Assembly (NCBI RefSeq): GCF_003474385.1
Contig: NZ_QUCY01000015.1
Location: 1 to 64,000 of the forward strand
Reading direction: 5' to 3'
DNA: 64,000 nucleotides
Source: Senegalimassilia sp003474385
Lineage (GTDB): Bacteria > Actinomycetota > Coriobacteriia > Coriobacteriales > Eggerthellaceae
The translations under genes were made by a program, and so were the position numbers. Numbering within the stretch: position 1 is the stretch's first letter; every line of letters begins with the position of its first letter. Below are positions 1-8,714 of this stretch, one piece after another. Below the pieces are notes generated by a model. It was not told where the DNA came from. It ran no database searches and was given only the letters and a program-made list of their open reading frames with translations.

Positions 1-1380
1 GTCAAGGACTTTTTTCGAAGTCCCTTTCCAGCCCTCGGCCGGTCGGCTCAGCCTCCCGTTCCGGTGCGCCCTTGCCTCAGGGTGGGGATGTATATTACGC
101 ATAATCCGGAGGCTGCGCAATGGGTGATTTTTCAATTCCTTGACACTCCACAGTTCCTACACATCTACTCTATCGACCTCTTTCTGGTAGAGATTGATGT
201 TTGATCGAAGCTTCTTTCTGATATTACCTATTCTGAATTGTTCTTTTGGTAAACATGTTGCCTGCATGGGTTGATTGCCGTCTATTGGATAGCCGCCGCA
301 AGCTTCACCTTACTTGATCGTTGAACATGATTGAAGGTTCACAAGATTGTGCCATTTGATTCACAAGGGGTCATTGAGCGCTGCACTAACATGGCTTGAT
401 GCTCCATAGCCTAGGCCCATCAACTTGATTGCCAGATATCAGCAGATTGCTATCAGGTCAATTTTCGCCATTGGAGGTTTCGCAACATTGCTTCCTATAG
501 GCCTTCGACAATGTCTTGAGATGACCAGGAGGTAGCAGCTGCGCAATCCCCTCTTGAATGTCCTTCTTGCTAACGGCCTTTGTATAAATCCATTCTCTCA
601 TTAATTGTCGTGAAGGTCAGAACATTGGAATTAGCACGCCATGCAAGGTTCGACTCTCCACGGCGAGGCACAAGCCAACGATCCATGCATTTTGGCTTTT
701 CTATCTAAGTTCGTAGAAATCGTTATCTGGTTCATAATGGCATACCTTGTTTCTCTATTAGAACCTGTTTGCGCCTGAACAATGATGATGTTAATGGGTT
801 GATCTATACCTTATTAGCCATTTTGTTTTGGGGAGTTTGTTTCAACCTACCGTTCTGCAAGGATCGACTATTGCTTACTTGAACGCTGATTGAACTTCTA
901 GCAGCAAACACCTTCATCAGAGTTGAAATTCTTTTCCCAGAATACCTCCTTGAGGTAACGGCTTTGATTCTAGAAGATATTCGTGGTTTGGTGGCCCGGT
1001 TCGACGATGGTGATACACTCAAACTCCTTGCTCAACGTGTGGCGATTCCTTCTCAGTCTCACCAGCGACCGGAATTGTATTCTGTGTATCTGGAATGCTA
1101 CTGTCATATTCTATTGTTAAAGCAACACGACTCACGCACTGGCCATCAAGTTCTTTTTGACCTGTCGCGACTTTGCAGCATTGCCGCACGACTCAGTCGC
1201 TTCCATTGGTTTCAATATTATGTAGCTCTAGTTTTTTGGAATCATGCTGCACATATTGCGACGCCTTTCGATGTCCTAAAAACATCTTCGGGTTTCCCCT
1301 ACGTACTAATCAACGCCAAATCCTGACACAGTTTGAGAACGCCGCTCATTCCAGTTGATTGCAATCCATAACTTTCAAAG

Positions 1381-1419
1381 CCAAAATGTACTGTGCAGTT
1401 TCTGCACAGTACATTTTGG
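1381..1419. repeat. 39-bp perfect palindrome with partition-like core
   Basis: Two 18-nt arms are perfectly complementary around a 3-nt centre (TTT). The inner part is CTGTGCAG-N3-CTGCACAG, shared with the sites at 2512-2560 and 2693-2709. The outer arms differ in sequence from those of the 2512 site but are still perfectly self-complementary. It is a candidate centromere/operator for the neighbouring ParA/ParB, or a hairpin. Confidence 0.7.
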
Positions 1420-2511
1420 TTTCGCATCAGTAGCAAGAATAGACTCAATCCTTGAAACGAATGTCGTTGGAACAACTGCGTTTCGACTAGATGCAAGTGG
1501 ACACAACCATGAAAGCGGATGATATATCAGAACAATGATTGGACCAGCAACAGGTAATTACATAGAAGCGTGACGTGATTGATCCAAATTGAGATCAGGG
1601 AATCGTGTATCTTGCCACCGGGTATGCACTGTAGTTTTATGTAACTCTGTGGCATGATGATACTTACCTCAACAGATCTCGTATGTTTCAACTGTCATAT
1701 CTTAATTGAATCTGTCTGAATGAATGATGATTGGGGATTTCAATTATTAATTCTGGAACTGTTGGCGGTGACTCGTGATTGCTCTCAAGCGTGACAAGTC
1801 CTGAAAACATTTCTTAGTTGAAAGCAGAGTTTCTCTTTGAGCTGATATATGAACCCCGGCCAGGTTCAAGAATGAGCTGTCTGGGCAATAGCCACAGAAT
1901 TGTTTGATGTTTAAACAGTAAGTAATTGATTCTGCAATTCGAATTATTTAGCAGAAGCACATGTTCCTTCACATATCATCATGCATTCGCTGTGCTTTCA
2001 GAAATCAGTATTGAGTAAATTTCCTCTCATAATCAATTACATCAACTACATATTGCATTAGTCTGAAATCTACGAATCAATTCGCTGCTCTTTGATTACC
2101 TCTAATTGATTTACCGCTTCAAATTTGAGCCTGAGATTCGCAGAGGTGAATCTTCTTGTCGGAATCTGAATCCTTATGAATTGAATTATTCTTCAGAATC
2201 CTCGGTCTGTATCCTGATATTCATAGATTAAAATGCATGTTCTGAGTGACATGTTACTCCCTGTTCGAAACTTAGCTACCAATATTCTATTATCAAAAGA
2301 AACACCTTATGATGATACATTCAGCCCTCAAGCAGCTCATTTGACTATTTGTATTCTCTAGCGCAGCACAATACACCGTAATCGCGAGAACTTCGCACCG
2401 AGCGATATATTGTCGGATCGTTGATGAATCTGAAATGTGCCAAGGGTAATTACATCATTCAGTATTTAAGTATCAGATTCAGTGAAGAGTTAATACTTGG
2501 CGGGCTTGGCG

Positions 2512-2560
2512 GGCTTGATTTTCTTACTGTGCAGAAACTGCACAGTAAGAAAATCAAGCC
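2512..2560. repeat. 49-bp perfect palindrome with partition-like core
   Basis: Two 23-nt arms are perfectly complementary around the centre AAA. The inner core CTGTGCAG-N3-CTGCACAG matches the palindrome at 1381-1419, while the outer 15 nt are unrelated to it. It is immediately preceded by a short direct repeat (GGCGGGCTT twice, 2499-2516). No T-run follows, so a plain terminator is unlikely. Confidence 0.75.
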
Positions 2561-2657
2561 TAGGATTATGTATCGAATGGAATTAAACCGAGGTTAATGT
2601 TCAGCAATGGATATAACAAATAATTGTGAAATTCAGCTTAATACATGTTATAAATGC

Positions 2658-2686
2658 TTGAATATAGCTTAAATAGCAGGTAAAAT
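2658..2686 (+). promoter_or_regulatory. parA promoter
   Basis: A -35 box TTGAAT (2658-2663), a 17-nt spacer and a -10 box TAAAAT (2681-2686) place the transcript start near 2693. That is exactly where the third palindromic site begins, so a repressor bound there would block parAB transcription. Confidence 0.6.
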
Positions 2687-2692
2687 TACTCG

Positions 2693-2709
2693 TGTGCAGT
2701 TCCTGCACA
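2693..2709. promoter_or_regulatory. Palindromic operator/centromere site at parA start
   Basis: TGTGCAG-N3-CTGCACA, the third copy of the core found in the palindromes at 1381-1419 and 2512-2560. It overlaps the expected transcription start of parA and lies 55 bp before the parA start codon. Autoregulation by the ribbon-helix-helix domain of ParA, or by ParB, is the simplest reading. Confidence 0.6.
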
Positions 2710-2763
2710 GTCCTCAAATCATATCGTACATATGTTCGTGTTATATGTCAGACAGGAGCGCAA

Positions 2764-3765
2764 ATGGCCAGTAGGGCGAAGGTGCGCGGCGGGGAAAAGC
2801 AGCAGCAATCCTTGTCGTTGGGAAGAGAAACCGTAGAAGAATTAGAGAAGGAAGCGGAGCGCCGCGGACTGAACAAGTCGCAACTCGCTGACCTTTTGCT
2901 CAATGGCCAGCTAACTCAATCCGCCGACAAGCCCACTATCATCTCCATCATGAGCTATAAGGGCGGCGTCGCGAAAACAACCACGAGCACCTGCCTTGCG
3001 GTTTGCCTTTCGGAGCTCGGCTACAAGGTTCTGGTCATTGACATGGACGGCCAGGGCAATGTCAGCCAGAGCCTAGGCGTATACGACCCCCGCTCCGAAG
3101 AAGCCTGCATCGCCGACGTCCTGTATCAGGCAACACCAAGCTCTCCGCGTATGTCGCTAAGTGAGGTTATGCGCACCACCGACTACGAAAACGTGTTTTG
3201 CGTGCCTTCGAACTTTCGATTCGCAGATGCGGACACGCGCCTAAAAGCTGAGATTGCCGGTGGCGTGGACACGCGCCTGCTATACGCTATCGAGGACCTC
3301 ATTGACGAAACCGCCAGGAGCGGGGAGCGTAAATTCGATTACATCATCATCGACTGCGGTCCGCGCTTGGATATGACGACCACGAACGCCATCGTTGCTC
3401 TTGAAGCCGGAAACAACGCATCGCACATCATTATCCCGATTAAGGTTGATGGCTATGCAATCGCAGGTCTTTCGCAGACGATCGACACGATCAACCGTAC
3501 AGCAAGGGAGCGTCGTCGCCTTCCACAGCACTGGAAGATTCTGCAGACGATGATCGAGCGCAATACCTCTGCATACAAATATGGCTGCCAGATGATGAAG
3601 GAAGCCATTCCGAACGCAGAGTATTTCAACACGAAGATCGAGAAGAGCACCGTGGTTCCGGAAGCAAGCTTGGCAATGGAACCCCTAATCAAATACGACC
3701 CCAATAGCAAGCCTGCGATCTCGTATCGACTGTTGGCCCAGGAAATCGAGGAAATGAATGCCTAG
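2764..3765 (+). CDS. parA: ParA-family partition ATPase with N-terminal ribbon-helix-helix domain
   Basis: Deviant-Walker ATPase that drives segregation of a low-copy replicon together with ParB. The protein is 333 aa from the ATG at 2764, chosen because GGAG lies just upstream; a longer reading from 2692 would run through the palindromic operator. Residues about 15-50 look like a ribbon-helix-helix DNA-binding domain. The deviant Walker A is SYKGGVAKTTT (about 64-74), Walker A' is VIDMDGQGN (about 95) and Walker B is YIIIDCGP. Most large ParA proteins carry a winged helix at this end, so the RHH fusion is unusual and could itself bind the nearby palindromes. parB starts 8 bp before the stop codon, so the two are translationally coupled. 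Family assignment is firm; binding of the palindromes is inference. Confidence 0.9.
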   Translation: MASRAKVRGGEKQQQSLSLGRETVEELEKEAERRGLNKSQLADLLLNGQLTQSADKPTIISIMSYKGGVAKTTTSTCLAVCLSELGYKVLVIDMDGQGNVSQSLGVYDPRSEEACIADVLYQATPSSPRMSLSEVMRTTDYENVFCVPSNFRFADADTRLKAEIAGGVDTRLLYAIEDLIDETARSGERKFDYIIIDCGPRLDMTTTNAIVALEAGNNASHIIIPIKVDGYAIAGLSQTIDTINRTARERRRLPQHWKILQTMIERNTSAYKYGCQMMKEAIPNAEYFNTKIEKSTVVPEASLAMEPLIKYDPNSKPAISYRLLAQEIEEMNA

Positions 3766-4819
3766 GAATAAGCTTCAGGCCGCACTCAAGAACAACGGAG
3801 GAGCAATCGCCAACGTGACGCCGCGTTACGAGAAGCTCACCGATGAGCAAATGCGCCTCGCGGCGTTCGAGGCCAGGGACAACCAGGAAGGTGCCATCAC
3901 CGACAAGATGGCAAACAGCAATCGTCGAAATACGCTGCTGGCTGAAATGGGTTTTGACTGGTTCGACATCGATAACCTTAAGCCGAACCCCAACAACAGC
4001 TACACCATCACGGACGAGGATGTGAACAACCTTGCTGGCCTAATCTGGAACAGCAAGGAAGTCGAGCCGCTGATCCTGCGCGAGACCGAAGACGGCATCC
4101 AGATTATCGACGGCGAGCGTCGTTGGCGCGCATGCAAGCTGCTCGCAGAGAAATACGGCGATGCATGGCGCATGGTCCCTGGCAGGTGCCATAAGCTTGG
4201 CGCTGTTTCCGATGAACAGGCCAATTTCATCATGCACTCGAGCAATATCGGTCAGCGAAACATCAAACCGTCGGAACGCGCACAGGGCTTCAGAGTGCTG
4301 GCAGACAAGCTGGTGGAATGGCGCAAAGACGATCCGTCGCTAAAGGGCGTGAACACGAAAACCTACCTCGCGGAGCACTTTGGGGTGTCTGAACGAACTG
4401 CACAGGTGTTGCTGAACATAGCAAGAAACCTGTCAAAAGAGGGCAATGATCTTCTTGATGCAGGAAGCATCACGCAATCCCAAGCAGAAGCTTTGTCGAA
4501 ACTTTCAAGCATGCAGCAAGAAAGCGTCATCAATGCGGTGCACACGGAGCAATTGACTGCTGATGAGATTTCAACACTCATCGAAGCAGCGAAAGCTTCC
4601 AAACAAGAACAACCGATCGAAGCTCTGGTTGCAGCAACGCAAACCAAAGCTCATGAAAAGGTCGTACGAAATCCTAAAGCACCAAAAGATGTGAACGGCT
4701 ACCTGAAAACTGCAAGGAATGCGCTCAGGCATGCTGAAATCGCAGAAGGCGAAGCAGATTTCAAGCTGTTAGGAGAAATCAAAGCCCTGGTACGATCGAT
4801 TGAGAAATCACTGGACTAG
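3758..4819 (+). CDS. parB: ParB-like centromere-binding CTPase
   Basis: Partner of the preceding ParA that should bind the centromere sites and load on DNA. In 353 aa it has an N-terminal ParB/Spo0J domain with the nucleotide-binding box GERRWRA (residues 119-125). A second conserved stretch around NIGQRNIKPSERAQGF is followed by a helix-turn-helix (AEHFGVSERTAQVLL, about residues 205-220) and a Lys/Glu-rich C-terminal part. The chromosomal parS consensus (TGTTTCACGTGAAACA) is not present nearby, so this is a plasmid-type ParB. It ends 12 bp inside the convergent rep gene. The candidate target is the TGTGCAG-N3-CTGCACA palindrome (inference). Confidence 0.88.
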   Translation: MPRNKLQAALKNNGGAIANVTPRYEKLTDEQMRLAAFEARDNQEGAITDKMANSNRRNTLLAEMGFDWFDIDNLKPNPNNSYTITDEDVNNLAGLIWNSKEVEPLILRETEDGIQIIDGERRWRACKLLAEKYGDAWRMVPGRCHKLGAVSDEQANFIMHSSNIGQRNIKPSERAQGFRVLADKLVEWRKDDPSLKGVNTKTYLAEHFGVSERTAQVLLNIARNLSKEGNDLLDAGSITQSQAEALSKLSSMQQESVINAVHTEQLTADEISTLIEAAKASKQEQPIEALVAATQTKAHEKVVRNPKAPKDVNGYLKTARNALRHAEIAEGEADFKLLGEIKALVRSIEKSLD

Positions 4820-6334
4820 CCGCTGATTGTAGATAAATCGACGAATAGTGAGACAGAAACTCTCCCATGCCAAAGTGACAGAAACACTTGCAGGGAGGGT
4901 TTCTGTCAAAGAGGAACAGTAGTTAGAAGTAACAAAGAACCTAGGAGATTGAAGTAACAAGCACTCCTTAAACTCGTATGACAAAAAATTGCATGTATCG
5001 AGTACTTTCTTGTTATAACGATTTAAGTTCACCAGAACACGCTGATGTTGGTTCCGCTTATATGAGCCGATAACCGTAGCTACAGTTCTAACCGAACACA
5101 AGACTTGTTTTGCTATTGAAGCATACGTATGTGAACCTTGGCGATACAGGGTGACGATACGGGCATTCCTTTGGTCTCTTTTCTCTTTGGTGATGCGTTT
5201 TGCTTCTTTTCTCAGAACAGATCGCTTCGATTCGAAGAAGTTGATAGCCACCTCTTCCTTCAATGTCATGGCGAGAAGCTCTCGAAGGCGGTTAGCGCCG
5301 ATGAGGTAATAGCCCTGTTCCCCACGTATGTTGATTACGGAGTCGACCGACTTGGTAATTCCGTTGAGCTCGCTTACGTTAAGCGGATTTATAAAGTTGT
5401 TGTTAAAGGAGCTCAGCTTTTGTTGTGCTACCTCGTGCGGATACACCTGAACAGCCGTGTTATAGAACACGAACGACATGAGCTCTCGATTTCCTTCGCA
5501 ATTGAAATTGCGAAGCTTTTGGAGCTCGATGATCTTGGCAAGCCGGCTTTTCAGAAGAGGCTGATAGTTGATGATAGAAGAAGTCTTCTTGAAAACGCGT
5601 TTGAGATCGGTTTTGTAGCTGGGTTGTTCGGTGCGTGCCGGGATGAGCTCGGAAAGTTTCGACAGGCTATATAGCGCATCAAAGGAATAATCACAAAGCG
5701 AAGCGTAACGCCCTGCTTTGGCGTTAAAAGTTCCAGGGATGCGTGATACACGCGACACATCGAACGTTGCACGATCGACCGAAATGCCCCTAATGGAGGA
5801 GACAACGGAATCGAGCAACGAAGCCATGCGCTTCTGCACGTTTTCGAAAAACTTCACCGATTTGATGTTGACCTGGCCGTTTGCCCTTACTCGATACGGA
5901 ATGGACCGGGTGAGAACATAGAAGAGCTGCACGCCTCGACCGGTGTCGATGGTCATAGTGGGTTGGGGAAGGGTTTCGTCCCCAACAGCTTGCTTGAGTG
6001 TGTCGAGCGTTTGGCGCACAATAGCGCGGGTTTTCTGAAGGTCCCGATCATGGCAATCGAGGTCGAAGAACAGCGTGTTCAGTTGCCTGACTTGCTCTGA
6101 TTTTCGGCATGCCGAAGTGAACCCGTTGTGGGTCATGTAGTAGGCCGACTTCGTGTTGAAGCCGATTGCCGACAGAGATTCGCTTTTCACCGCGGTGTCC
6201 TCCCAGGACCCGCTGGCGTCCGATGAGACCACATAGTAGCTGTTGCGGTCGTCGTGCGTGATAAGCGTGCGGAAGATTTCCCACTCGCTTTCCTGCACGT
6301 GGGAGACCGTCGCGCCTACTGGTGGTTGAGGCAT
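4808..6334 (-). CDS. rep: Plasmid-type replication protein with primase-like (AEP) domain
   Basis: Replication initiator/primase of the plasmid-like module, 508 aa from the ATG at 6334, which has GAAGGG at the right distance; a start at 6442 would be upstream of that site. The archaeo-eukaryotic primase fold is suggested by FFDLDCHD (metal-binding DxD), then DTGRGVQLFYVL, then FDVSRVSRIPGTFN, the order seen in plasmid and phage AEP replication proteins. A C-terminal helix-turn-helix (QGSHTYASIAKQVLCSVRTV) could bind the origin. Transcription likely starts near 6589, giving a leader of about 250 nt that is overlapped on the other strand by a small RNA with its own promoter and terminator. The gene converges on parB with a 12-bp overlap. 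Confidence 0.8.
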   Translation of the reverse strand: MPQPPVGATVSHVQESEWEIFRTLITHDDRNSYYVVSSDASGSWEDTAVKSESLSAIGFNTKSAYYMTHNGFTSACRKSEQVRQLNTLFFDLDCHDRDLQKTRAIVRQTLDTLKQAVGDETLPQPTMTIDTGRGVQLFYVLTRSIPYRVRANGQVNIKSVKFFENVQKRMASLLDSVVSSIRGISVDRATFDVSRVSRIPGTFNAKAGRYASLCDYSFDALYSLSKLSELIPARTEQPSYKTDLKRVFKKTSSIINYQPLLKSRLAKIIELQKLRNFNCEGNRELMSFVFYNTAVQVYPHEVAQQKLSSFNNNFINPLNVSELNGITKSVDSVINIRGEQGYYLIGANRLRELLAMTLKEEVAINFFESKRSVLRKEAKRITKEKRDQRNARIVTLYRQGSHTYASIAKQVLCSVRTVATVIGSYKRNQHQRVLVNLNRYNKKVLDTCNFLSYEFKECLLLQSPRFFVTSNYCSSLTETLPASVSVTLAWESFCLTIRRFIYNQRLVQ

Positions 6335-6430
6335 ACTGCACCCTTCGCGACCTGCGGAAACGCGGTCGCTTTCTAGTCGAATGTATTCCGTTTTCGACAA
6401 TGAAAAAAAGAGTGCAAAAACAAGAACGCC

Positions 6431-6459
6431 TTGTGAGCGCATGTTCTAAGTGGTAAAAT
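6431..6459 (+). promoter_or_regulatory. Promoter of antisense RNA opposite the rep leader
   Basis: TTGTGA (6431-6436), a spacer of exactly 17 nt and TAAAAT (6454-6459). No open reading frame with a ribosome site follows; a rho-independent terminator lies only 65-75 bp downstream. Confidence 0.6.
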
Positions 6460-6465
6460 ATCACC

Positions 6466-6536
6466 TGTGAGTGAGTGGTCGATACTTGATCACTTAGGCA
6501 ACCCCCTAGTTGGCGCTAGGGGGTTCTTTTTTCTGT
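6466..6536 (+). ncRNA. Putative counter-transcribed RNA controlling rep
   Basis: A short transcript of about 70 nt is bounded by the promoter at 6431-6459 and a strong terminator. It would fold into two stem-loops: AGTGGTC/GATCACT (6474-6494) with a 7-nt loop, and AACCCCCTAG/CTAGGGGGTT (6500-6525) with a 6-nt loop, followed by a run of T. It is complementary to the leader of the rep mRNA expected to start near 6589. Antisense RNAs of this size and layout are a known copy-number control of plasmid rep genes; the role here is inferred from layout only. Confidence 0.6.
6500..6532 (+). terminator. Rho-independent terminator of the antisense RNA
   Basis: Perfect 10-bp stem AACCCCCTAG/CTAGGGGGTT with a 6-nt loop, followed by C and six T. 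Confidence 0.85.
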
Positions 6537-6595
6537 TGTCGATGCAAGCGGGAGCTATGTTGGCGCATAGGTGTCCACGCTTGTTACTTGCACAG

Positions 6596-6623
6596 TCTAT
6601 AACAAGAAACACTTGGCTGTCCA
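6596..6623 (-). promoter_or_regulatory. Probable rep promoter
   Basis: Read on the minus strand: -35 TGGACA (6623-6618), 16-nt spacer, -10 TATAGA (6601-6596). A half-site of the partition palindrome (ACTGTGCA) overlaps and follows the -10 box, which would let ParA or ParB influence rep. From here to the upp start (about 280 bp) I see no further gene; the right boundary of the foreign module probably lies in this stretch. Confidence 0.45.
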
Positions 6624-6903
6624 CATTGTTTTGTTATGAAAACGGGCAAAAGGGCTTGATTCGGTTACGCGTTGGTGGTTGTTACGCAATCGAAGTTGAC
6701 GCAAAGCTTCGATAAAACTAGCTTCTCGCCTGGTGTTTTCTGATTGATAGATATAGCTAACCGCAAAATTGTTGCGACTTGTTTCCGAGTGGGAAAAATT
6801 TGTTACAGTTTGATGGCCGAACGCCGGTTGACGGTGCTCGGGGGTCGGGCTTTAGCGTATGATATGCAGTCAAAGATCGCTGGAGTTTGAGAGGAGCCTT
6901 GGG

Positions 6904-7554
6904 ATGGAAGAGATGCGATTAGCCGATGAGCGCCTGAATGTGCTCGAGCATCCCCTTATCGCGCATAAGATGTCGATCATGCGCGATGGGTCAACGGCTC
7001 CCTCCCAGTTCCGCCAGCTGGTGCATGAAGTGGCCATGCTGGAAGTGTACGAGGCTTCGCGTGATTTGGCGACGGAGCTCGTTGAGGTGGAGACGCCTTT
7101 GCAGCGCACGGTGGGAAAACGGATTGCGGGCGAGAAGCTTGCCGTGGTGCCCATCCTTCGCGCGGGCATGGGAATGCTTGACGGGGTTCTCTCTGCCATA
7201 CCCTCTGCTGCGGTGGGGGTGCTTGGCATGGAACGCGACGAGCAGACGCATCAGCCGCACGAATATTACGCGAAGATGCCAAGGGGCATTGCCGACAGGA
7301 CGGTGTTTTTGATCGACCCCATGTTGGCCACCGGCGGCAGCGCGCTTTCGGCTATTCATTATCTGCGAGAGCAAGGCGTTCGCGATATCCGATTCCTGGT
7401 GCTGGTGGCCGCCCCCGAGGGTGTTCGCGCCGTTTTGCAGGAGGATTCGGGCGTCCGCATCTGGACGTGCGCGCTGGACGACGGGCTAAACGACCAGGCA
7501 TATATCCTTCCCGGTTTGGGTGATGCGGGTGATCGCATCTTCGGCACTTTGTAG
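6904..7554 (+). CDS. upp: Uracil phosphoribosyltransferase
   Basis: Salvages uracil: uracil plus PRPP gives UMP and pyrophosphate, in the cytoplasm. The protein is 216 aa, close to the usual 208-210. The ATG at 6904 was chosen because GAGAGGAG lies 7 nt before it. Typical signatures are HPLIAHKMSIMRD near the N-terminus and the PRPP loop DPMLATGGSA (about residue 140). It is the first clearly chromosomal gene to the right of the plasmid-like module and is followed 8 bp later by an amidotransferase gene, so the two are probably co-transcribed. Confidence 0.95.
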   Translation: MEEMRLADERLNVLEHPLIAHKMSIMRDGSTAPSQFRQLVHEVAMLEVYEASRDLATELVEVETPLQRTVGKRIAGEKLAVVPILRAGMGMLDGVLSAIPSAAVGVLGMERDEQTHQPHEYYAKMPRGIADRTVFLIDPMLATGGSALSAIHYLREQGVRDIRFLVLVAAPEGVRAVLQEDSGVRIWTCALDDGLNDQAYILPGLGDAGDRIFGTL

Positions 7555-7562
7555 GGGGCGCT

Positions 7563-8492
7563 ATGGAAAGCGTGCAGCGTCCCGTCAGCATCGAGGAAAT
7601 TGCCACGAAAGCGATGGGTGCATCGCGGCCGGTCATCGGCATCGTGCCGACGTACGACCCGAACGAGGGCATTCTTCGTATGAACAACCATTATGCGCAG
7701 GCCGTCGTCGCTGCGGGAGGGGCGCCGCTGATTGTCCCGTTTACGAGCGATGTTAGCGTGTACGAGTCGCTGCTGCCGCGCATCGATGGGTTCGTGCTGT
7801 CGGGCGGCCAGGATATCAGCCCCGTGCGCTACGGCGGCGATATCACCTATGGCAAGCTATCCGAGCTGACGCCCGAGCGCGAGGAAGTGGAGTATCTGCT
7901 GCTCAGCTATGCGTACCAGTTCGATTATCCGCTTCTGGGCATCTGCCGCGGCATGCAGATGATCAACGTGTTCTTCGGGGGCACGTTGTATCTGGACCTG
8001 GAAGAGCAGTTCGACGGCATGTGCGCCGCCGACGATATCCCTGTGCCGGCAGAGGGCGTGCAGACGAAATCGGGCGCGCGCGTGAACCATTGGCAAACCA
8101 AGGAATACGGGCATCCCACCCATACGGTCTCGATCATGCGCTCAAGCAAGCTCGGCGAGATTCTGGGCTGCGATTCCGCTGCGGTGAACTCCATGCATCA
8201 TCAGGGCGTTCGTGCGCTGCCTCCCAATTTGGCGGCGGCTGCCTACGGGCCCGATGGTCTAGTGGAAGGCGTGGAGGCGAAGGATTGCCGCTTCCTTATG
8301 GGTGTGCAGTGGCATCCCGAGTACTTTGTGGAGGACGGCGGTCATATGGCGCCGCTGTTCCGCGCTTTGATCGACGAGGCGCGGCAGATGCGCTGCCGCG
8401 AGGGGTGTTGCCATGATTGCCTGCGCATCGATCGTGAGGAATGCGACCCGAACGCCGTGTGGCCTGCGGTCAAGTTCGCGGATTATATCTAG
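7563..8492 (+). CDS. Class I glutamine amidotransferase-like (peptidase C26, PuuD-like) hydrolase
   Basis: Probable gamma-glutamyl hydrolase of the PuuD/peptidase C26 family, acting on gamma-glutamyl amines such as gamma-glutamyl-GABA; the substrate is not shown by the sequence. It has 309 aa with FVLSGGQDISP, the nucleophile elbow GICRGMQMINV carrying the catalytic Cys (about residue 128), and the His/Glu pair in QWHPEYF near residue 255. The C-terminal tail has several Cys and His residues (CREGCCHDCLR), which is unusual and could bind a metal. A GGGGG ribosome site precedes the ATG. The 222 bp that follow up to mnmA hold nothing I recognise. Confidence 0.85.
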   Translation: MESVQRPVSIEEIATKAMGASRPVIGIVPTYDPNEGILRMNNHYAQAVVAAGGAPLIVPFTSDVSVYESLLPRIDGFVLSGGQDISPVRYGGDITYGKLSELTPEREEVEYLLLSYAYQFDYPLLGICRGMQMINVFFGGTLYLDLEEQFDGMCAADDIPVPAEGVQTKSGARVNHWQTKEYGHPTHTVSIMRSSKLGEILGCDSAAVNSMHHQGVRALPPNLAAAAYGPDGLVEGVEAKDCRFLMGVQWHPEYFVEDGGHMAPLFRALIDEARQMRCREGCCHDCLRIDREECDPNAVWPAVKFADYI

Positions 8493-8714
8493 CTTGATGG
8501 CAAGGCTGGGGTGTTCGAACTGTTTAGAATCGTGGGTTTCGCGAAGATCTCTCGAAGGGCTTCGATGCGCTCGTGGGCTTAGATGCTCGCGTGAAGACGG
8601 TTCAGGGCGGCGCTAAACGCAGGTCGACATGTGTTTGCGAACGGGGTCGTCGATGAGCGCGATATGCGCTTCGATGGTGGTACGACGGTAGGTTGTCTGA
8701 AGGAGTAGTCCCAG

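Larger units (their letters stand above)
1..2657. other. AT-rich gene-free block, left part of plasmid-like module
   Basis: About the first 120 bp are GC-rich like the host chromosome. From there the sequence drops to clearly AT-rich DNA, many lines being near 35-45% G+C against about 60% in the housekeeping genes, and stays so up to the parA promoter. Every frame is broken often; the longest candidate (964-1326, TTG start) is not convincing. The block holds two perfect long palindromes (1381-1419 and 2512-2560) and many short words such as TTGATTG and GAATC/GATTC, but I could not establish a regular iteron. It may be an origin/centromere region, a structured RNA or decayed DNA; the sequence does not decide. 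Confidence 0.55.

Noticed and set aside
964..1326. 120-codon open frame with TTG start in the AT-rich block
   Set aside because: GAGG lies 8 nt before the TTG, but the protein has no recognisable motif, odd composition and codon use unlike the neighbours; a frame of this length can arise by chance in 2.7 kb read six ways.
1..6700. Chromosomal oriC/parS region
   Set aside because: No dnaA, no DnaA-box cluster that I can defend and no TGTTTCACGTGAAACA site; the ParA, ParB and Rep types are plasmid-like.
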